Of a DNA stretch of 56,877 nt, positions 25,520 to 33,575 are shown in pieces. Below the pieces are notes generated by a model. It was given only the letters and a program-made list of their open reading frames with translations, had not been told where the DNA came from and made no database searches. Made by a program: the position numbers and the translations under genes. Location: assembly GCA_030537465.1 (NCBI GenBank), contig JAUNMP010000006.1:1-56877 (forward strand), written 5' to 3'. Within the stretch, counting starts at the first letter, position 1; every line of letters starts with the position of its first letter. Source of the DNA: a bacterium. Its GTDB lineage: Bacteria; Verrucomicrobiota; Kiritimatiellia; RFP12; UBA1067.

Positions 25520-26941
25520 ATGAGAAGAAGATCGTTTTTGGGGTTGGCGGCGGCGGGAGCCGCCTTGCCGTGGTTCAACATCGGGTGTTCGTCGGTGCGG
25601 GCCAAGACCATTGTCGCCGGGCGTCGCATCCGCGTGGCGCTGATCGGCTGCGGCCTGCGGATGCGGCAGGTTCTCTCGACGAAATGCGAGGACGTTGACA
25701 TCGTCGCAATCGTCGATCCGGACCAGCGTGCGCTTGACGCGATTCGTCCCAGCCTCTGCAAACGCTACCCCGGGCGCGGCTACGAGAAGATTCCTGCGTT
25801 CTCCGACTACCATGAGCTTTTCGCGAAGATGGCGGATGGAATCGACGCCGTGATCATCGCGACCAACCAGCAGCAGCATGCGCTTCCGGCCCTGCTCGCG
25901 ATGGAGTGCGGCATCCACGTCTATGTTGAGAAGCCGATCGCCTACTCGATCGAGGAGGCTGATCTGCTTTTGAAGGCGGCGAAGAAGTACGGTGTGGTGT
26001 CGCAGTGCGGACACCACGGCCACTCCTCGCCCATTCTCGCGCAGATTGTCGAGTATATCCAGAGCGGTGCGATTGGACAGGTGCACGATGTGTGGTGCTA
26101 CGACGACCGCATCAACTCGCAGGCGGTCGTGCCTCCGGATGCTCCGGTGCCCGAGGGGATGGACTGGGACAAGTGGGTGGGACCGGCCGCGATGCGTCCG
26201 TACAAGACCTGCTATGGTCCGCACCAGTGGTATGACTGGAAGGGCTTCGGAAATGGCAACATCGGCAACATGGGCAACCACATCATGGATGCCTCGTTCT
26301 TCGCCCTGAAGCTCGACCAGGTCGATCCAATCAGCGCAGAGCTGCTCGATCAGCGCGAGGGCGCCCCAGGTTCATGGCCGCTCCGTCAGACGATCGACTT
26401 CAGGTTCCCCGCGCGCGAAGGAATGGATCCTGTGACGATCCACTGGTGGGACGGCATCAAGGACGGCGTTCCCGTTGACTCGGCGCACCAGAACAAGATT
26501 GGCATCGCCACGAAACGCGAATACCAGAATCTTCCGCCCATCGTAGAGGAGCTTGAAAAGAAGTACAATCTTCCCCTCGGACAGGTCGGTACGCTCTGGA
26601 TGGGTGAGAAGGGCATCCTCTGGCAGAACGAATTCGGCTCGGCGATGCAGTTCGTGCCGGCCTCGCTCAAGAAGGGCATCCAGAAGCCCGCGCAGTGGCT
26701 GCCCCGCATCAAGAAGAGCCACGTGCATGAGTTTTTCGCGGCGATCCGCGAGGGGCGGCGTGCGAACGCGGACTTCCGTTTCGGAGTGCCGCTGGTCAAG
26801 ACGGTGCTTCTCGGCAACGTCCTCGCCCAGACCGGCAAGTGCAAGCTCGAGTGGGATGGACACCGCGCCACGAACAACGAGGCGGCGAACGCCTTCACGC
26901 GCACAACCTACCGTCCTGGCTGGGAATTGCCGGCTGTCTAA
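25520..26941 (+). CDS. Tat-exported Gfo/Idh/MocA oxidoreductase (1)
   Basis: A 473-residue NAD(P)-dependent oxidoreductase. AAGGAGG lies 10 nt before the ATG. The N terminus MRRRSFLGLAAAGAALP is a Tat signal, with a possible lipobox (FNIGCSS). The Rossmann fold starts VALIGCGLRMRQVL. The catalytic-lysine motif is intact (HVYVEKPIAYS), and NMGNHIMDASFFALK supplies the usual His of the C-terminal domain. The family oxidises or reduces sugar hydroxyls; exported forms with tightly bound NAD can make 3-keto sugars from glycosides. It shares its operon with an exported isomerase, an esterase and a second oxidoreductase at 27531. Confidence 0.85.
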   Translation: MRRRSFLGLAAAGAALPWFNIGCSSVRAKTIVAGRRIRVALIGCGLRMRQVLSTKCEDVDIVAIVDPDQRALDAIRPSLCKRYPGRGYEKIPAFSDYHELFAKMADGIDAVIIATNQQQHALPALLAMECGIHVYVEKPIAYSIEEADLLLKAAKKYGVVSQCGHHGHSSPILAQIVEYIQSGAIGQVHDVWCYDDRINSQAVVPPDAPVPEGMDWDKWVGPAAMRPYKTCYGPHQWYDWKGFGNGNIGNMGNHIMDASFFALKLDQVDPISAELLDQREGAPGSWPLRQTIDFRFPAREGMDPVTIHWWDGIKDGVPVDSAHQNKIGIATKREYQNLPPIVEELEKKYNLPLGQVGTLWMGEKGILWQNEFGSAMQFVPASLKKGIQKPAQWLPRIKKSHVHEFFAAIREGRRANADFRFGVPLVKTVLLGNVLAQTGKCKLEWDGHRATNNEAANAFTRTTYRPGWELPAV

Positions 26942-26961
26942 GAAGGCTAGTCAACCAGAGC

Positions 26962-27525
26962 ATGAAGATTTCAATCGTAAAAATCGTCTCGGCATGTCTG
27001 CTGGCCTGTGCGGCTGTAGGCTGTGTTCAGGTCCCGAAGGAAAAGGCTATGATCGATTCAGACAATTTCTATGTGGGCAAGATCGCGGACTGCGATCAGA
27101 TCGTGAACCGCCATCCGCGCTTTGCGAAGGCGTTCGAGTTCCTGAAGCGCCCCGACCTCTTTACGCTGCCGGTCGGTCGCTATGAACTCGACGGCGACAA
27201 TATGTGGGCGATGATCCAGGATGCCGAGCTGAAACCTTTTGGCGACATCCAGCACCCTGAGGTCCACGCGACATACATCGACATCCAGGCTCCTTTGACT
27301 GGACCGGAGACGATCGGCCTCCTGCCGCTCGCATCCGACGCTCTTGCCAAGGTACCCTTCAACGCGAAGAAGGACATCGGGTTCTTCGATGCGAAAACCC
27401 AGCCCGCGACGCTGGTGCCGGGTGACTTCGCCGTTCTCATGCCGCCCTATGGAGCACATGCTCCGTGCCGATCCATGGATGGCGCGCGCAAGATCCGCAA
27501 GCTTGTGATCAAGATCAGAAAGTGA
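26962..27525 (+). CDS. YhcH/YjgK/YiaL (EbgC-like) protein with lipoprotein signal
   Basis: A 187-residue protein of the YhcH/EbgC cupin-like family, linked in other bacteria to sialic-acid and beta-galactoside use (possible sugar mutarotase). Family landmarks are RHPRFAKAFEFL, LPVGRYELDGDNMWAMIQ, EVHATYIDIQ and PGDFAVLMPPYGAHAP. From ATG 26962 the chain begins with a lipoprotein-like signal (VSACLLACAAVGC), which is unusual because relatives are normally cytoplasmic. A second start at ATG 27050, preceded by AAGGAAAAGG, would give a normal cytoplasmic form beginning MIDSDNFYVGKI. Both forms may be made. It is flanked by two Tat oxidoreductases. Confidence 0.82.
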   Translation: MKISIVKIVSACLLACAAVGCVQVPKEKAMIDSDNFYVGKIADCDQIVNRHPRFAKAFEFLKRPDLFTLPVGRYELDGDNMWAMIQDAELKPFGDIQHPEVHATYIDIQAPLTGPETIGLLPLASDALAKVPFNAKKDIGFFDAKTQPATLVPGDFAVLMPPYGAHAPCRSMDGARKIRKLVIKIRK

Positions 27526-27530
27526 GCGAC

Positions 27531-28931
27531 ATGAACCGTAGGGACTTCGTCAAGATGGGTGCCGGCGCATTTGCAATCGCCGCTTCAGGAAAGGCCTTTG
27601 GCGTGGATGCGCCGTCCAATCGCGTGCGGCTGGCCATCATCGGCTGCGCGCGGACGGCCGATCACGGTAATGGATTCGTTCTCGACCCCAAGGGATTCCG
27701 TGGCCGTGGCTACCAGATCATGAGCAGGGCCTGCGAACTGAAGGGCTGCGAAATCGCCACGGTGTGCGATGTCGATCGCACGGCGCTGGACTATGCGGCG
27801 TCGGAGGTCAAACGCATGGCGGGCAATGAGCCGAAGAAGGTGCGCGACTTCCGAGAGGTGATGGCTGATCCGTCGATTGACGGCGTTCTGGTCGCCACGC
27901 CGGACCACTCGCACGTCTACATCGGCGCGTCGGCGATGAGGGCCGGCAAGTCGCTGTATCTCGAGAAGCCAATTGGCGTGACGGCCCGTGAAGCCGAGGT
28001 CCTGCGTGAAGTCCAGCAGAAGACGGGGATGGTGTTCCAGCTGGGTACGCAGCGCCGGTCCAGCTATGCAACCCAGAAGGGCGTGGAGCTGATCCGCTCG
28101 GGAAAGGTTGGAAAACCGCGTTGGGCGAAATGCTGGTGCCTGAGCGACCGTCCCGCAATTCGCGGCGCGAAGCCGGCGGCGGTCCCCGAGTGGCTCGACT
28201 GGGATCTTTGGCAGTGCTGCGCGCCGCGCGCGCAGTATCGGGCGAATGTCGTCCACTACAATTGGCGTTTCTTCCGCGGCTATGGCACGGGCGACCTGCC
28301 GAACAACGGACTCCACTTCGTCGACATCGCGCGCTGGGCTCTTGGTGCCGAGTGGCCGGAGCGCGTCTACGCCGGTGGCGGACACCTGTTCTATGAAGGC
28401 GAGGACTTTGAGTTCGAGGACACGCACATGCTCACGGTGCAGTTCCCCGACAGGAAGTATCTCACCTGGGAAGGGTGCTCCCACACCGGAGCGCAGCCTT
28501 TTATGGGGCATTGGACGGGTTGTCTAGTCTACTGCGATGACGGACTCGTCTTCTTCGGCCCCCGTGGCGAGGCCATCCACTACGACCGCAAGGGCAAGAA
28601 GGAGATCCAGACGTGGGACGCGGGGGCCGCGGATCCCAATGCCCAGATTGGCGACAACCGGCTCTCCAACCCCACGCAGCAGATTGACCAGTGGCACATG
28701 AAGCGCTTCGTCGACTGCTCCCGCGCGAAGGACGTCAACACGGCCGCGCCGATCGACGTCGCGGTGAAATCCAATCTCCTCACGGAGCTCGGCAACGTCT
28801 CCCTGCTGACGGGAGAGGCCATCAAGATCGATTCCATGACGGGCCGCCTTGCCAATCCCGATTCACCCGCGGCGAAATTCTGGACGCGGGCATACGAGCC
28901 GGGCTGGAGTGTAGAGGAGTTGAGAGGGTGA
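27531..28931 (+). CDS. Tat-exported Gfo/Idh/MocA oxidoreductase (2)
   Basis: A 466-residue exported oxidoreductase. The start ATG 27531 lies 5 nt after the YhcH-family stop, with only GTGAG as a weak ribosome binding site. The Tat signal is MNRRDFVKMGAGAFAIAASG. The Rossmann region reads VRLAIIGCARTADHG, and the catalytic motif is SLYLEKPIGVT. The C-terminal domain contains NWRFFRGYGTGDLPNNGLHF, in which the His follows a conserved Asn-Gly, typical of planctomycete-type exported members. A sugar-oxidising role is inferred. Its last codons and stop are built from the AGTTGAGA repeat (copy C), which also provides the next gene's ribosome binding site. Confidence 0.85.
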   Translation: MNRRDFVKMGAGAFAIAASGKAFGVDAPSNRVRLAIIGCARTADHGNGFVLDPKGFRGRGYQIMSRACELKGCEIATVCDVDRTALDYAASEVKRMAGNEPKKVRDFREVMADPSIDGVLVATPDHSHVYIGASAMRAGKSLYLEKPIGVTAREAEVLREVQQKTGMVFQLGTQRRSSYATQKGVELIRSGKVGKPRWAKCWCLSDRPAIRGAKPAAVPEWLDWDLWQCCAPRAQYRANVVHYNWRFFRGYGTGDLPNNGLHFVDIARWALGAEWPERVYAGGGHLFYEGEDFEFEDTHMLTVQFPDRKYLTWEGCSHTGAQPFMGHWTGCLVYCDDGLVFFGPRGEAIHYDRKGKKEIQTWDAGAADPNAQIGDNRLSNPTQQIDQWHMKRFVDCSRAKDVNTAAPIDVAVKSNLLTELGNVSLLTGEAIKIDSMTGRLANPDSPAAKFWTRAYEPGWSVEELRG

Positions 28932-28941
28932 GAGGGTTGAG
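28914..28941 (+). repeat. degenerate AGTTGAGA-type repeat, copy C
   Basis: Units GAGTTGAGA, GGGTGAGA and GGGTTGAGA span the end of one gene (encoding its final residues EELRG and stop) and the ribosome binding site of the next. GAGGGTTGAGATG (28932-28944) is identical to the start region at 17258-17270. Confidence 0.65.
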
Positions 28942-29877
28942 ATGATCGACAGAAGGAGTTTCCTGGGATTGGGGGCGGCGGTCACCGCCTTCGCCAGATG
29001 TCAGACGGCGAAAGCCGACAGTCGGCAGGTATTCCCCAAAGACTATTCGTACAACGGCAAGCTGATCCGCATTCCGTTCCCCGGCGTGCAGGGGAAACTC
29101 CGCGTGTGGGTGATCGGTGATTCGCATTTCGCGCTCCGCGATTCCCGCGACGACGCCTTTGCAGACAACTACAAGCGCATGGGGCAATGGGGAGGAGACA
29201 CGAAGGCCTTTGAAAAACTGCTGGCCAAGGCGAAGACCGAGAAGCCGGACATGCTGCTGCTCGTCGGTGACATCATCTCGTTCCCGACACTGGCGAACGT
29301 CGAGTTCGTGAAGGCGCAGTTGGACGCCTGCGGCATCCCCTGGTTCTACACCGCCGGCAACCATGACTGGCATTTCGAGGGCGTCTCCGGCAGCGATCTC
29401 GCACAGCGAGAGGAGTGGACGCGGAAGCGCCTAATGCCTCTGCATCAGGGGGCGGATCCCTTTATGTCCAGCCGTGTGGTGAAGGGCGTGCGGATCGTCG
29501 CCATCGACAACTCCGCCTACCACATCCTTCCTGAACAGGTGGACTTCTGGAAGCGCGAGGCTGCGAAGGGCGACCCCATCGCGCTCATCATGCATGTGCC
29601 GTTCTGGCACGAGGGGTGGAGCGTCACGTCCTGTGCCTGCCCGACCTGGGGCGCGGCGACCGATCCCTATCCGGACATCGAGCGTCGCGAACGCTGGGCC
29701 GAGAAGCTGATGCCTTCGACGTTCGACTTCCGCCGTGCGGTCTTTTCGACGCCGAATCTCGTGGGGATCTTCACGGGACACCACCACCGTCTTCAATTCG
29801 CCCGCGCCGAAGGCCAGAACTGTTTCGGCACGCCAGAAGCCCGAAAAGGCGAACATCTTGAGGTCGAGATCGGTTAG
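28942..29877 (+). CDS. Tat-exported calcineurin-like metallophosphoesterase
   Basis: A 311-residue exported phosphoesterase. The Tat signal is MIDRRSFLGLGAAVTAFA. The two-metal motif set is complete: GDSH near residue 59, LLVGDI, GNHDW, MHVPFWHEG and TGHHH. It would release phosphate from a phosphomonoester or diester in the periplasm; in this operon, dephosphorylation of glycan-derived sugars is possible. It is the last gene of the isomerase/esterase/oxidoreductase group and is followed by an independent promoter for hisA. Confidence 0.82.
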   Translation: MIDRRSFLGLGAAVTAFARCQTAKADSRQVFPKDYSYNGKLIRIPFPGVQGKLRVWVIGDSHFALRDSRDDAFADNYKRMGQWGGDTKAFEKLLAKAKTEKPDMLLLVGDIISFPTLANVEFVKAQLDACGIPWFYTAGNHDWHFEGVSGSDLAQREEWTRKRLMPLHQGADPFMSSRVVKGVRIVAIDNSAYHILPEQVDFWKREAAKGDPIALIMHVPFWHEGWSVTSCACPTWGAATDPYPDIERRERWAEKLMPSTFDFRRAVFSTPNLVGIFTGHHHRLQFARAEGQNCFGTPEARKGEHLEVEIG

Positions 29878-29890
29878 ACGTCCGTCTTTT

Positions 29891-29899
29891 TGGTACAAT
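29891..29899 (+). promoter_or_regulatory. extended -10 promoter of hisA
   Basis: TGG followed by TACAAT (29894-29899), with no recognisable -35. A start near 29906 gives a 26-nt leader containing AAAGGAAAG before the ATG at 29932. Confidence 0.55.
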
Positions 29900-29931
29900 A
29901 TGAGGCCTAAAGGAAAGTAAGACAGAAGAAT

Positions 29932-30660
29932 ATGGTCATTCTACCGGCTATCGATTTGAAAGGTGGTGTCTGCGTGCGTCTTCGCCAGGGACGTGCCGAG
30001 GACGTCACAACATACAACGACGACCCTGCGGCACAGGCGCGTGATTGGCGCGATCAGGGTGGACGCGAACTCCACGTGGTGGATCTTGACGGCGCTTTCG
30101 CGGGCACGCCCAAGCATGCCGAGATCATCCGCCAGATCATTGAGGCCTTTGGCGGTCCCGTCGAGGTTGGTGGGGGCCTGCGTACGCCCGAGGCTCTTGA
30201 TGCCGTGATCGAGGCTGGTGCCACGCGCGCCATCATCGGCTCTGCGGCACTGGAGGACCCCGAGTTCCTGACCCGCGCCGTTGAGCAGTACGGCGACAAG
30301 ATTGCCGTTGGGATCGATGCCCGCGACGGTTTCGTCCAAACCCGCGGCTGGGTCACCACGACCGCAGTCAAGGCAACGGATCTTGCGAAGGCCGTCGAGA
30401 AGATCGGCGTGAAGACGATCATCTACACCGACACGGCGACGGACGGTATGCTGGGGGGACCCAACCTTGAGCAGATGGCTGCCATTTGCGATGCGGCGCC
30501 ATCCTGCCAGATCACCGCGTCGGGGGGTGTCTCCTCGCCGACCGACGTGAAGAACCTCATGGCGCTCGGGAAGCCGAATCTTCGCGCGGCGATCGTCGGC
30601 AAGGCACTCTACGATGGGCGCGCGACGATTCGGGTGATGAACGAGGCCGCTGAAGGTTAA
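29932..30660 (+). CDS. hisA: phosphoribosylformimino-AICAR ribotide isomerase (HisA)
   Basis: A 242-residue cytoplasmic (beta/alpha)8 isomerase for the fourth step of histidine synthesis, converting ProFAR to PRFAR by an Amadori rearrangement. The catalytic Asp8 is in MVILPAIDLKGG, followed by VRLRQG. VEVGGGLRTPEALDAVIEAG and IYTDTATDGMLGG (second catalytic Asp region) are diagnostic of HisA rather than HisF. Length is normal. No other his gene adjoins it; hisB lies about 19 kb away and the remainder are outside the window. It is followed after 3 nt by an M16 peptidase gene. Confidence 0.96.
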   Translation: MVILPAIDLKGGVCVRLRQGRAEDVTTYNDDPAAQARDWRDQGGRELHVVDLDGAFAGTPKHAEIIRQIIEAFGGPVEVGGGLRTPEALDAVIEAGATRAIIGSAALEDPEFLTRAVEQYGDKIAVGIDARDGFVQTRGWVTTTAVKATDLAKAVEKIGVKTIIYTDTATDGMLGGPNLEQMAAICDAAPSCQITASGGVSSPTDVKNLMALGKPNLRAAIVGKALYDGRATIRVMNEAAEG

Positions 30661-30663
30661 GCG

Positions 30664-31908
30664 ATGCTCCCGACAGCCTCTCTGGAAATATTGGAGAACG
30701 GGTTGAAGCTCGTTCTCGTGCCGGATGATCATGTTGAAGGCGTCTGCTTCGGGTTGTTCGTCGCAAGCGGATCCCGTCACGAGACGCCGGAGTTTGCCGG
30801 CATCTCCCATTTCATCGAGCACATGCTGTTCAAGGGAACGAAGACCCGCAGTGCGCTTGATATCTCGCAGGCCATTGAAGGACATGGCGGCAACTTCAAC
30901 GCCTATACCTCCGAAGAAGGGACCTGCTTCTTCGCACAGATGCCGTACGACTGCCTGTCGACGGCCGTTGGCGTGATTTCCGACATGTTCGCCAATGCGG
31001 CGATTCCGGATGGCGAATTTGACCGCGAGCGCGGCGTCGTGCTCGAGGAGATCAAGATGTACGCGGACGAGCCGGATGCTGTGGCGAGCGAGAATCTCTC
31101 CCGCGCGCTCTTCCCGAAGAACGCACTCGGGTTGCCCATTTCCGGTGAGGCGGCAACGCTGATGAAGATGTCCGCCAAGACGCTCCGTGACTACATCAAG
31201 CGGGCCTATGTGCCCAAGGCAACCTGTGCCGTCATCGCGGGACGCTTTGACGCGGCCGTTGCCCGCAAGCTTGTTGAAGGAAATCTTGGCGGAATGAAGG
31301 GAGGCGATCCGCTTCCCTTTGTCCCTGTCAGGAAGCGTCCTCTACCGATTCGCGAAATCCGTGCGGAGCGGGATGTCCAGCAGGTACAGCTCGCACTGGG
31401 GTTCCGCTGTTTTGGCGTGCATGCGCCCGAACGGAAGAAGTGTGCGGCGAATGTCTTTGACTGTCTGATGGGGCGGACGATGAGTTCCCGTCTCTTCCAG
31501 AGCGTCCGTGAGAAGCGCGGTCTGAGCTACGACATCCGTTCCCAGCTGCAGTACTTTGAGGATGTCGGGGGATGGGCTGTGACAGCAGGTCTCGACACCG
31601 CACGCGTCGACCAGGCCGTGACGACTATCGAGCGGGAGTTTGCGCGCATTCGCGCAAAGGCTCCATCCGCCGCCGAAATCCGTCGGACAAAGGACTATCT
31701 ACTTGGAAATTTCCGACTGGGGCTCGAGAACCAGCGGGCGCGCATGTTCTTCTTCGGGAACTGTGTGCAGACCTATGGCGAAGTCCGCAATCCACAGGAG
31801 ATTGTGAAGGGGATCGAGGCCGTGACGCCGACCGATGTACTCGCTGTAGCGAATGAGATTCTCGACGAGACGTACAAGAGCGTCTCGTGGGTGACACCGA
31901 AGAAATGA
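30664..31908 (+). CDS. M16-family zinc metallopeptidase
   Basis: A 414-residue single-chain M16 peptidase of the YmxG/mitochondrial-processing-peptidase beta type. The inverted zinc motif HFIEH is at residues 49-53, with the distal Glu in RERGVVLEEIKMY. The C-terminal domain has the paired Arg/Tyr signature (SVREKRGLSYDIRSQLQYF). No signal peptide is seen, so it is probably cytoplasmic and degrades peptides. Its stop overlaps the rsmE start (ATGA), indicating translational coupling in a hisA-M16-rsmE housekeeping operon. Confidence 0.92.
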   Translation: MLPTASLEILENGLKLVLVPDDHVEGVCFGLFVASGSRHETPEFAGISHFIEHMLFKGTKTRSALDISQAIEGHGGNFNAYTSEEGTCFFAQMPYDCLSTAVGVISDMFANAAIPDGEFDRERGVVLEEIKMYADEPDAVASENLSRALFPKNALGLPISGEAATLMKMSAKTLRDYIKRAYVPKATCAVIAGRFDAAVARKLVEGNLGGMKGGDPLPFVPVRKRPLPIREIRAERDVQQVQLALGFRCFGVHAPERKKCAANVFDCLMGRTMSSRLFQSVREKRGLSYDIRSQLQYFEDVGGWAVTAGLDTARVDQAVTTIEREFARIRAKAPSAAEIRRTKDYLLGNFRLGLENQRARMFFFGNCVQTYGEVRNPQEIVKGIEAVTPTDVLAVANEILDETYKSVSWVTPKK

Positions 31909-32666
31909 ACCGCATTCTCTTCGAAGCCAGCGAGATTTCCAACGGATGCGCCACCTTTGGTGGTGTCCGTGCGGAACATGTCCTCAATGTCCTGCATGGC
32001 GAAGTCGGCCAGATGCTCAAGACGGGTGTCGTGAATGGCCTAGTCGGCACTTCGAGGATCGAGGCCATTGAGCCGTTGCCGCCGAGTCCGGAGACGGGGC
32101 TGGCGCAGGGACGCATCACTGTCAGCTGCGTGCATAATGCAGAGGCTGTCAGCCCCTGGGTGGACCTCGTTCTTGCCCCACCCCGTCCTAGGGCCATGAA
32201 GCGACTCCTGCCGCAGCTGGTCCAGATGGGCGTGGGACGGATTGTCTTCGTCGGAGCGGAGAAGGTGGAGAAGGCGTTTTGGGGAGCTCAGCTCCTCAAG
32301 GAGCAGGTCTATCGTCCTCTCTTGCTGGATGGCTTGATGCAGGCCGGGACGACGGCCCTGCCCATCATCCAGATTGAAAAGAGCTTTCGCCGCTATTTGG
32401 AGAAGGGACGTTTTGAGGAGGACTTCGGTGAACAACCCCGTCGCGTTCTCGCCCATCCCTCTGCCAAAGCGAATATGGGCGAAATCCTCCCCTTTAATGC
32501 GGAGTCGCGCACTGTCGTCGCCATCGGTCCCGAGGGAGGCTGGACGGACGAAGAGGTTGCGCTCCTCGAGGGACACGGATTCAACCGGCTTTCGCTGGGA
32601 CCGCGCATCCTGAGAACTGACACCGCGGCCATAGCCCTGCTCGCGCGCCTTATGCCGACGACGTGA
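31905..32666 (+). CDS. rsmE: 16S rRNA (uracil-1498-N3)-methyltransferase RsmE
   Basis: A 253-residue SPOUT-class methyltransferase that modifies U1498 of 16S rRNA. An N-terminal PUA-like region (RAEHVLNVLHGEVGQ, opening MNRILFEASEI) precedes the knotted domain with RPRAMKRLLPQLVQMGVGRI and the cofactor loop AIGPEGGWTDEE, and closes with LGPRILRTDTAAIALLA. ATG 31905 overlaps the upstream stop; an in-frame GTG at 31887 would add six residues but lacks support. It converges on the kinase gene ending at 32673, only 6 bp away. Confidence 0.95.
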   Translation: MNRILFEASEISNGCATFGGVRAEHVLNVLHGEVGQMLKTGVVNGLVGTSRIEAIEPLPPSPETGLAQGRITVSCVHNAEAVSPWVDLVLAPPRPRAMKRLLPQLVQMGVGRIVFVGAEKVEKAFWGAQLLKEQVYRPLLLDGLMQAGTTALPIIQIEKSFRRYLEKGRFEEDFGEQPRRVLAHPSAKANMGEILPFNAESRTVVAIGPEGGWTDEEVALLEGHGFNRLSLGPRILRTDTAAIALLARLMPTT

Positions 32667-32672
32667 ACAGTG

Positions 32673-33575
32673 TTAAAAGTCAAGGCTGATACTTGAAATG
32701 GCCCCCTCGGGAAGAGGTGGAAGGTCGCCGTTGGCGTCAATGGTCTGCGCGGCCGCGTAGACGTCATCCCATGTCTGGTAGCGCCCATCACGGTCTTTGA
32801 TCAGCATGCCCTCAAGAAGACGTGCGAATCGTCCAGAGATTCCACTGGCGAAACGACGCGGGTCCGGGGCTCTTTTCTCGGGATCCACATGTGCACGGAG
32901 AATGTCGTCGTTGGACATGAGCGGGAACAGCATTCGTCCAGTGACAAGGTGGTAGAGGGTTGCACCAAGCGAATAGATGTCGGCTCGGCAGTCGAGTTCA
33001 ACGTCGCCGAAAACCTGCTCGGGACTGATATAGGCGGGCGTACCGACAACTTCATCGAGTTGCCCTGCAGGACGGAAGGCTGCGGTCGAAAGGCAGAGTC
33101 CCAGGTCCATGACCTTGATCGTGCCGTCGCGGTCGACCATGATGTTGTCGGGCTTGATGTCACAGTGGACAATTCCCATCGTGTCCCAGGCGTACTTCAT
33201 CGCATTCGCCACAGACTCGCAGATGATCAAGGCGTCGATCTGCGGCAGTTGGTGTTTGCGGTTCAGGAGCGAGGCAAAGGAATAGCCGTCGACATAGTCC
33301 ATGATGAGGGCGTAGTGCCCGTTGGAGTATTCGGCGCCATGGCCCTGGACGATGCCCGGATGGTGGAGACTCGACATCGTGCGGGATTCGACCATGAACT
33401 GGCGGACTTCCTTGCCGGTCGCCGCGCAGTCCGCCTTCAGAATCTTCACGGCGACGTGCTTGTTGAGCTCCGTGTGCCAGGCCTTCCACACAACGGACAT
33501 GCCTCCATGGCCAACATACGATTCATATTGAATGCAGGGAATTTCCGGAGGATTTGTCTTGAGATCATCCATCAT
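32673..33575 (-). CDS. Hanks-type serine/threonine protein kinase
   Basis: A 300-residue kinase. ATG 33575 overlaps the upstream stop in ATGATGA and has AAGGTG upstream; longer starts would run through the neighbouring gene. All kinase subdomains are visible: glycine loop VGHGGMSVV, Lys44 in AVKILK, HCDIKPDN (Asp139, Asn144), DLG (Asp157) in place of DFG, and GTPAYISPEQ. It has no transmembrane segment or PASTA repeats, so it is cytoplasmic. Translational coupling to a secreted zinc-ribbon protein and an NtrB/NtrC pair suggests a joint signalling pathway; its targets are unknown. Confidence 0.93.
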   Translation of the reverse strand: MMDDLKTNPPEIPCIQYESYVGHGGMSVVWKAWHTELNKHVAVKILKADCAATGKEVRQFMVESRTMSSLHHPGIVQGHGAEYSNGHYALIMDYVDGYSFASLLNRKHQLPQIDALIICESVANAMKYAWDTMGIVHCDIKPDNIMVDRDGTIKVMDLGLCLSTAAFRPAGQLDEVVGTPAYISPEQVFGDVELDCRADIYSLGATLYHLVTGRMLFPLMSNDDILRAHVDPEKRAPDPRRFASGISGRFARLLEGMLIKDRDGRYQTWDDVYAAAQTIDANGDLPPLPEGAISSISLDF

